64,000 nucleotides of DNA from Variovorax sp. YR216 (GTDB lineage: Bacteria > Pseudomonadota > Gammaproteobacteria > Burkholderiales > Burkholderiaceae_C): contig NZ_FNRO01000002.1 of NCBI RefSeq assembly GCF_900107745.1, positions 186,001 to 250,000 of the forward strand, read 5' to 3'. Positions 58,742 through 64,000 of this stretch are shown here, one piece after another (within the stretch, counting starts at the first letter, position 1; the number at the start of each line of letters is the position of its first letter). The notes below the pieces were generated by a model, which ran no database searches, had not been told where the DNA came from, and saw only the letters and a list, made by a program, of their open reading frames with translations. The position numbers were made by a program, and so were the translations under genes.

Positions 58742-58764
58742 ACCAAGGGCCGGCGCAGCCCGGC

Positions 58765-58861
58765 CCCTTCGTGAAACACCGCGGAACCGGCTTCGCCGGG
58801 CCGCCGGTGTTGCCCCCTGAAAGGGGGTGCCCGAGCCACACGCAGTGGGCGAGGCTGGGGG
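58765..58861. repeat. GC-rich double-hairpin repeat, copy C
   Basis: A 97-base copy in the orientation of copy A. It fills the gap between the convergent uvrD stop (58741) and the stop of the membrane protein gene (58862), touching the latter. Outer stem AACACCG (58775-58781) / CGGTGTT (58805-58811); C-run/G-run hairpin with loop TGAA; conserved GAGCCACACG and GTGGGCGAGGCTGGGGG end. Confidence 0.85.
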
Positions 58862-59656
58862 TTACTCGTGGAACGAGTCGCGGAACGTGAACCAGGTGCT
58901 GGTGAAGAACATCGCCGCCATCACCAGCGCCCCACCGATCATCACTGCGCCGCCGGCCGCCGAAGCCCCGGCGCCGACGCCCATCGCGCCGAGGGCGACC
59001 AGCAGCGTCGCCAGCAAGCTCAGCACGATGCCGGCGCCGATGAAAACGCCCGCCCACACGAGGCCGAACACGGTCAGCGCGCCGAAATTCCTGAAGCACG
59101 CCACGAAGCTGAAGAACAGGCTCTTGGCCGGCGGCACGCGGTGCCAGTGCACCAGCGCGGGCGCATGCCAGAAGGCCAGCGACAGCGGCAGGTACAGCCC
59201 CATCGCGATCCACAGCGCGACCTGGAATTCGGTGGTCTCGGCCATTTCGCGCGTCAGTTGCCCGCCCAACAGGTAGACGCGGGCGAACTGCCCGCCGTCG
59301 GCGATCGCGGAAATGGCCATGACCGCGAGAAAGAGCGCGGCGTACATCGCGCCCAGCACCGCCATCGGCCGCACATCGGCGCGCACCGCATGGAGCGCAG
59401 CGAGGAACACCGCACCGGCCGCCGGCTTCTCGGGGCCGGCGGCCTGTGCGGTTGCCGCCATCAGACCGAGCGTCATCGTCGGCAGCAGCATCAGCGCGAT
59501 CGCGGCGCCGACCAGCGGCAACTGCGATGCCAGCGACACCATCGTCATGAAGAAGAAGAACAGCGAGATGAAGGCCAGCGGCTGCCGCGCGAAGGCCTGG
59601 AGTCCGGTGCGGACCCAGGTCACGCCGGTGCGTGCCGGCACGAGATTGAGTTTCAT
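58862..59656 (-). CDS. BPSS1780 family membrane protein
   Basis: A 264-residue inner-membrane protein with about six transmembrane segments ('PLAFISLFFFFMTMVSLASQLPLVGAAIALMLLPTMTLGLMAATAQA', 'VLGAMYAALFLAVMAISAIAD', 'ALTVFGLVWAGVFIGAGIVLSLLATLLVALGAMGVG'). It matches the BPSS1780 family of Burkholderiales by its N-terminal 'LVPARTGVTWVRTGLQAFARQP'. Function unknown. It starts two bases from the stop of the homoserine kinase gene upstream, so the two are cotranscribed. Start at the ATG at 59656. Confidence 0.9.
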   Translation of the reverse strand: MKLNLVPARTGVTWVRTGLQAFARQPLAFISLFFFFMTMVSLASQLPLVGAAIALMLLPTMTLGLMAATAQAAGPEKPAAGAVFLAALHAVRADVRPMAVLGAMYAALFLAVMAISAIADGGQFARVYLLGGQLTREMAETTEFQVALWIAMGLYLPLSLAFWHAPALVHWHRVPPAKSLFFSFVACFRNFGALTVFGLVWAGVFIGAGIVLSLLATLLVALGAMGVGAGASAAGGAVMIGGALVMAAMFFTSTWFTFRDSFHE

Positions 59657-59657
59657 C

Positions 59658-60701
59658 CTATGCGGCCAGCGGCTGGGTGCCGCTGGGCAATTCGAAGCTT
59701 GCGTGGGCGCGTTCACGCAGCACCCGCTCGAAATGGGCCGGATCGTGCGGCTTGAGCATGCTGGCTTCGCGCGGCAGGTAGAAGTCCCAGAGGCGCGAAA
59801 TCCAGAAGCGCAGCGCCGCCGCCCGGAGCATGGCCGGCAGCAACGCGCGCTCGGCCCCGGTCAGCGGACGCACCGAGGCGTAGGCGGCGAGCAGGGCGTC
59901 GGCGCGGGCATTGTCATGGCGGCCGGTCTGCAGGTCGATGGCCCAGTCGTTCAGGCACACGGCGATGTCGAACAGCCAGGTGTCGGTGCCGGCGAAATAG
60001 AAGTCGAACACACCGGTGAGCTTCGGCGCCTCCACGCTGGCGTGGGTGTCGAACATCGCGTTGTCGCGGAACAGGTCGGCATGGACCGGACCGCGCGGCA
60101 GCGCCGCGTAGGACGACGATTCGGCGATGTGGTTCTGGTAGGCGAGCTCGCTGCGCAGCAGGCCGGCCTGCGGCGCTTCCAGGTAGGGCAGGACCACCGG
60201 CGCGGTGTCGTTCCACCAATGCAGGCCACGCAGGTTGGGCTGGATGCGCGGGAAGTCACGCGCCCCAATGTGCATGCGCGCAAGCAGCCGGCCGAGCTCG
60301 CCGCAGTGGCGCGCGGTGGGCGCCAGTTCGCTCTTGCCCTGCAGGCGCTGGACGATCGCTGCCGGCTTGCCGGCCACCGTGTGCAGCAGCTCGCAGGGTG
60401 CATTCGCGGGGATCGACAGCGCGTGGCCATCCGGTGGGGCGACCGCCGGGTCGGCCACAGGCTCGGGCACGGGCAGGCCCCGCGCCGCGAGGTGCTTCAT
60501 CAGACAAAGGTAGTAAGGGAGCTGCTCGGCGCCAAGGCGCTCGAACAGCGTCAGCACGAACTCGCCCGATGCCGTGGTTGCGAAGTAATTGGTGTTCTCG
60601 ATGCCACCCTCGATGCCGCGAAGCTCGCGGAGGGGGCCGAGTCCCAGGCGCTGAACCAGCGCGTCGGCTTCGTCGAATCCGACTTCCGTGAAAACCGCCA
60701 C
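59658..60701 (-). CDS. thrB: Homoserine kinase (ThrB, APH-fold type)
   Basis: A 347-residue kinase of the choline/aminoglycoside kinase fold used as ThrB2 in many proteobacteria; it phosphorylates homoserine in threonine synthesis. It has 'LRGIEGGIENTNYFATTASGEFVLTLFE', the catalytic 'GPVHADLFRDNAMFD' (Brenner-type, Asp and Asn) and the metal-binding 'GVFDFYFAGTDTWLFDIAVCLNDW'. There is no nearby ATG; I infer a GTG start at 60701, seven bases after the stop of the secreted-protein gene. The order polA, secreted protein, thrB, membrane protein, uvrD is conserved in Comamonadaceae as I know it. Confidence 0.93.
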   Translation of the reverse strand: MAVFTEVGFDEADALVQRLGLGPLRELRGIEGGIENTNYFATTASGEFVLTLFERLGAEQLPYYLCLMKHLAARGLPVPEPVADPAVAPPDGHALSIPANAPCELLHTVAGKPAAIVQRLQGKSELAPTARHCGELGRLLARMHIGARDFPRIQPNLRGLHWWNDTAPVVLPYLEAPQAGLLRSELAYQNHIAESSSYAALPRGPVHADLFRDNAMFDTHASVEAPKLTGVFDFYFAGTDTWLFDIAVCLNDWAIDLQTGRHDNARADALLAAYASVRPLTGAERALLPAMLRAAALRFWISRLWDFYLPREASMLKPHDPAHFERVLRERAHASFELPSGTQPLAA

Positions 60702-60708
60702 CGCGCGC

Positions 60709-61092
60709 TCAGAACTTGAAGACGTTCCACCAGACGCGCGAACCGCTGTCGCTGGCGCTCGAATCCGACTGGCCTTCGCTTCGCGCACGCTCGCCATTGG
60801 GCATGACCTGGTAGGCCGGCGCGTTGGATTTGGGCTGCACGGTGATGTTCTGCGTCTGGCCGCCGACGCGGAGTTCGTCGATCGAGTTGCGGCTGTCCTC
60901 GATGTGGATGCGCTCGATCTTCTGGTTCTGGCGTCCGGCTGCCTTGTCCTGGTCGGGCTGCTGCTGGGCCGGGCGGGCCGACGACTCCGCGGGCTGAGGA
61001 TTCTGGGCCTGGACCGCCGCGAACGGCGCGATGCAGCCCAGCAGCACGGCTGCCAGCCGCATGCGGGGGACGAGAAGACGGGTGGACGACAT
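60709..61092 (-). CDS. Secreted hypothetical protein
   Basis: A 127-residue protein with a signal peptide ('MSSTRLLVPRMRLAAVLLG', cleavage near AVQAQ at about residue 30). The mature part is Gln/Ser/Ala-rich and polar: 'QNQKIERIHIEDSRNSIDELRVGGQTQNITVQP' then 'YQVMPNGERARSEGQSDSSASDSGSRVWWNVFKF'. No known domain. It lies between thrB and the divergent polA and is conserved in position in related genomes to my knowledge. Start at the ATG at 61092, which begins the signal peptide. Confidence 0.85.
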   Translation of the reverse strand: MSSTRLLVPRMRLAAVLLGCIAPFAAVQAQNPQPAESSARPAQQQPDQDKAAGRQNQKIERIHIEDSRNSIDELRVGGQTQNITVQPKSNAPAYQVMPNGERARSEGQSDSSASDSGSRVWWNVFKF

Positions 61093-61190
61093 GACACGAT
61101 TGTAGGTCGGCGTTTGCATCAGGGATACCCGCAGGTGCGCTTGTCGACCCACCTTGCGGGTGCGTTGCCCCGGCACGGCAAAATGCCTTG

Positions 61191-63986
61191 ATGACCGACA
61201 AGAAAACGCTGCTGCTCGTCGACGGATCGAGCTATCTCTACCGCGCCTTCCATGCGATGCCCGATCTGCGCGCCGTCCCCGGTGACAGCAGCAGTCCGGC
61301 CACCGGCGCGATCCGGGGAATGATCAACATGATGACCGCCCTGCGCCGCGAGGTGCGCGCGGACTACGCCGCCTGCGTGTTCGACGCGCCCGGCAAGACC
61401 TTCCGCGACGACTGGTATCCCCATTACAAGGCCAACCGCTCGCCGATGCCGGACGACCTGCGCAGCCAGATCGAGCCCATCCACCAGGTGGTGAAGCTCC
61501 TGGGCTGGCCGGTGCTGTGCGTGCCCGACGTCGAGGCCGACGACGTGATCGGCACGCTCGCGCGTACCGCGGCGAACCAAGGCATCGAGGTGATCGTCTC
61601 CAGCGGCGACAAGGACCTGAGCCAGCTCGTCGACGAGCACGTGACGATCATCGACACCATGAACGGCAAGAAGCGCGACATCGCCGGCGTGACGGCCGAG
61701 TTCGGCGTGCCGCCCGGCCTGATGATCGACTACCAGACGCTGGTGGGCGATGCCGTCGACAACGTGCCAGGCGTCGAGAAGGTCGGCCCGAAGACGGCGG
61801 CGAAGTGGCTCGGCGAATACGGCTCGCTCGACGGCCTCATCGCCCGCGCCGGCGAGGTCAAGGGGCAGGCCGGCGAGAACCTGCGCAAGGTGCTCGACTG
61901 GCTTCCGCAGGGCCGCAGGCTGGTGACCATCCGCACCGACTGCGACCTCGACGGCCATGTGGTGGGCCTGCCGGCGCTGGATGCGATCGCGATCGGCCCG
62001 CAGCAGATCGATGAGCTGAAAGTCTTCTACGAGCGCTTTGGCTTCAAGTCGCTGGTGAAGTCGCTCGAAGCGCACGAGACGCCGCCCGAGCTCATCGAGC
62101 AAAGCAAGAAGCGCAACGCGGCGCCGGAAGGCGGCACGGGGTTGTTCGACCAGCCCGGCTTCGAGGCTGCCGAGACGGCATCCAACCTCGTCTACGACAC
62201 GATCCTGACCTGGGAGATGTTCGACAGTTGGCTCGCGAAGCTGCAGTCGGCCGAACTTGTCGCGCTGGATACCGAGACCACGTCGCTCGACGAGATGGTG
62301 GCCGAGATCGTCGGCATCAGCTTCAGCGTGACGCCAGGCGAGGCGGCCTACATCCCCGTCGGCCACAACTACCCCGATGCGCCGGCCCAGTTGCCGCAGG
62401 GCGAGGTGCTTGCGCGCCTCAAGCCATGGCTCGAAGACGGCACGAAGAAGAAGCTCGGCCAGCACATCAAGTACGACCGCCATGTGTTCGCCAATCACGG
62501 CATCGAGGTGCAGGGCTACGCGCACGACACGATGCTGCAGAGCTACGTGCTCGAAGTGCACAAGCCGCACGGCCTCGCCAGCCTCGCCGAGCGGCATCTC
62601 GGACGCACCGGCATCGACTATGAAGACCTGTGCGGCAAGGGCGCGCACCAGATCCCGTTCAGCCAGGTCGCGATCGACAAGGCGGCCGAGTACGCCTGCG
62701 AAGACTCCGACCAGACGCTGGATGTTCATCGCGCGCTCTGGCCCAGGCTCGAAGCCGACGAGAAATTGCGCTTCGTCTATGAGCTGGAGATCGCGACCAG
62801 CGAGACGCTCTACCGGATCGAACGCAATGGTGTGCTCATCGACGCGCCCACGCTCGCCGCACAGAGCAACGAGCTCGGCAAGCGCATCATGGCGCTGGAG
62901 CAGGAGGCCTACGCGCTGGCCGGCCAGCCGTTCAACCTCGGCTCGCCCAAGCAGATCGGCGAGGTGTTCTTCACCAAGCTCGGCCTGCCAGTGGTCAAGA
63001 AGACGCCCAGCGGCGCGCCGAGCACCGACGAAGAAGTGCTCGAAAAGCTCGCGGAGGACTTCCCGCTGCCGGCCAAGATCCTGGAGCACCGGGGCCTGTC
63101 GAAGCTCAAGGGCACCTACACCGACAAGCTCGGACTGCTGGCGCATCCGCGAAGCGGACGGGTGCACACGCACTACGCGCAGGCGGTGGCCGTGACCGGC
63201 CGGTTGTCGAGCAACGATCCCAACCTGCAGAACATCCCGATCCGTACGGCGGAAGGCCGCCGCGTGCGCGAAGCTTTCGTGGCGCCGGCGGGCAGCGTGA
63301 TCGCGAGTTCCGACTACTCGCAGATCGAACTGCGGATCATGGCCCACATCAGCGGCGACGAATCGTTGCTGCGCGCCTTCACCGAGGGCATCGACGTGCA
63401 CCGCGCGACCGCCAGCGAAGTGTTCGGCGTGGCGGTGGAGCAGGTGTCGAGCGAGCAGCGCCGCTATGCGAAGGTGATCAACTTCGGCCTGATCTACGGC
63501 ATGAGCAGCTTCGGTCTCGCGCGCAACCTGGGCATCGACAACAAGGCTGCGGCGTCGTACATCGATCGCTACTTCGCGCGCTATCCAGGTGTGAAGGCGT
63601 ACATGGACGAGACCAAGGCGCATGCCAAGGAGATCGGCTATGTGGAGACGGTGTTCGGCCGGCGCCTCTACCTGCCCGAGATCAAGTCGCCCAACGGCCC
63701 GCGGCGCGGCGCTGCGGAGCGCGCGGCCATCAACGCGCCGATGCAGGGCACCGCGGCCGACCTCATCAAGCTCAGCATGGTGAAGGTGCAGGAAGTGCTC
63801 GATGCCGAGAAGCGCGGCACGAAGATGATCATGCAGGTGCATGACGAACTGGTGTTCGAGGTGCCGGAGAGCGAGGTCGAGTGGGTCCGAACCGAGATCC
63901 CTCGGCTTATGGCGAGTGTGGCGGATCTGAAGGTGCCATTGCTCGCGGAGATTGGTTTTGGTCCCAATTGGGACAAGGCACATTGA
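61191..63986 (+). CDS. polA: DNA polymerase I
   Basis: A 931-residue family A polymerase for repair and Okazaki fragment processing. The 5' nuclease domain (about 1-300) has 'LLLVDGSSYLYRAFHAM', 'DVEADDVIGTLA' and 'SSGDKDLSQLV'. The 3'-5' exonuclease keeps its acidic residues: 'VALDTETTSLDEM', 'HIKYDRHVF' and 'YACEDSDQTLDV', so proofreading should be active. Polymerase motifs: A 'SSDYSQIELRIMAHISGD', B 'RRYAKVINFGLIYGMSSFG', C 'MQVHDELVFEVPESE'. The ATG at 61191 is chosen over a TTG one codon upstream. Divergent from the secreted-protein gene. Confidence 0.98.
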   Translation: MTDKKTLLLVDGSSYLYRAFHAMPDLRAVPGDSSSPATGAIRGMINMMTALRREVRADYAACVFDAPGKTFRDDWYPHYKANRSPMPDDLRSQIEPIHQVVKLLGWPVLCVPDVEADDVIGTLARTAANQGIEVIVSSGDKDLSQLVDEHVTIIDTMNGKKRDIAGVTAEFGVPPGLMIDYQTLVGDAVDNVPGVEKVGPKTAAKWLGEYGSLDGLIARAGEVKGQAGENLRKVLDWLPQGRRLVTIRTDCDLDGHVVGLPALDAIAIGPQQIDELKVFYERFGFKSLVKSLEAHETPPELIEQSKKRNAAPEGGTGLFDQPGFEAAETASNLVYDTILTWEMFDSWLAKLQSAELVALDTETTSLDEMVAEIVGISFSVTPGEAAYIPVGHNYPDAPAQLPQGEVLARLKPWLEDGTKKKLGQHIKYDRHVFANHGIEVQGYAHDTMLQSYVLEVHKPHGLASLAERHLGRTGIDYEDLCGKGAHQIPFSQVAIDKAAEYACEDSDQTLDVHRALWPRLEADEKLRFVYELEIATSETLYRIERNGVLIDAPTLAAQSNELGKRIMALEQEAYALAGQPFNLGSPKQIGEVFFTKLGLPVVKKTPSGAPSTDEEVLEKLAEDFPLPAKILEHRGLSKLKGTYTDKLGLLAHPRSGRVHTHYAQAVAVTGRLSSNDPNLQNIPIRTAEGRRVREAFVAPAGSVIASSDYSQIELRIMAHISGDESLLRAFTEGIDVHRATASEVFGVAVEQVSSEQRRYAKVINFGLIYGMSSFGLARNLGIDNKAAASYIDRYFARYPGVKAYMDETKAHAKEIGYVETVFGRRLYLPEIKSPNGPRRGAAERAAINAPMQGTAADLIKLSMVKVQEVLDAEKRGTKMIMQVHDELVFEVPESEVEWVRTEIPRLMASVADLKVPLLAEIGFGPNWDKAH

Positions 63987-64000
63987 GAACAATTTTTTGG

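Noticed and set aside
61119..63992. 957-codon open frame antisense to polA
   Set aside because: It mirrors the polA frame through the GC bias of third positions; the translation is Arg/His/Leu/Val-rich without domains, while polA has all family A motifs.

Overview
This is a gene-dense, very GC-rich chromosomal window that looks like a betaproteobacterium of the Comamonadaceae, most likely Variovorax or a close relative. I judge this from the three-position GC bias of all genes, the two Bug-type (tripartite tricarboxylate) solute receptors, the two CaiB/BaiF CoA-transferases, a BPSS1780-type membrane protein, the polA / secreted protein / thrB / membrane protein / uvrD order at the right end, and a GC-rich palindromic repeat family of the kind common in this group. 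It is chromosomal: polA, uvrD, guaC, a monomeric icd, an infA copy and two tRNA genes are present. I see no phage, IS element, CRISPR array or replication origin.

Layout. 1-153 is the tail of a DUF2252 gene, followed by a convergent DUF899 gene. 900-10753 (minus) is one catabolic operon resembling the acyclic-terpene/leucine (Atu/Liu) type: carboxyltransferase, acyl-CoA dehydrogenase, enoyl-CoA hydratase, biotin carboxylase, AtuA-like protein, Bug receptor and CoA-transferase. Its probable IclR regulator (12567-13328) lies 1.8 kb away, beyond an RRM protein, an IF-1 copy and two small genes. The same self-complementary 19-bp operator stands before both the operon and the regulator. 13438-14004 holds a small protein and a PRC-barrel protein.

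14168-22912 is a divergent acyl-CoA cluster: a fused double acyl-CoA dehydrogenase leftwards; a citryl-CoA-lyase-like protein, a mesaconyl-C4-CoA-hydratase-like enzyme, an acyl-CoA dehydrogenase, a CaiB/BaiF transferase, an MmgE/PrpD protein and a CitE-like lyase rightwards. The set fits activation, oxidation, hydration and cleavage of a branched C5-type dicarboxylate. 22872-28798 (minus) carries an arylmalonate decarboxylase homologue with a Bug receptor and an enolase-superfamily enzyme, two tandem LysR regulators and an SDR.

28958-38725 holds monomeric isocitrate dehydrogenase, a broken lipoprotein, psuG, a fatty-acid set (acyl-CoA synthetase, AidB-like dehydrogenase, thioesterase) with a divergent TetR regulator, and a membrane-anchored hydrolase. 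38732-46387 has a BASS-type transporter, three membrane proteins, and a two-component system (histidine kinase with a substrate-binding-protein-like sensor, a FixJ-like regulator and a single-domain receiver) divergent from a cytoplasmic arylsulfatase, with a palindromic operator between them. 46418-55027 carries a GAF protein, tRNA-Lys, a thiolase, an SDR, a DUF1254/1214 protein, a ThrE exporter, a zinc-ribbon protein with an extreme Gly/Ala/Pro repeat tail, tRNA-Ala and an arylformamidase-like hydrolase. 55139-63986 is housekeeping: guaC, uvrD, a membrane protein, thrB, a secreted protein and polA.

The strongest leads are the paired IclR operators, a palindromic repeat inserted in frame inside an acyl-CoA dehydrogenase, the arylmalonate decarboxylase operon, the dicarboxyl-CoA module, the sulfatase two-component operator and the Gly-rich repeat protein. 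No stretch longer than about 300 bases is empty; the two largest gaps (10754-11038 and 12274-12566) each hold one of the paired operators.
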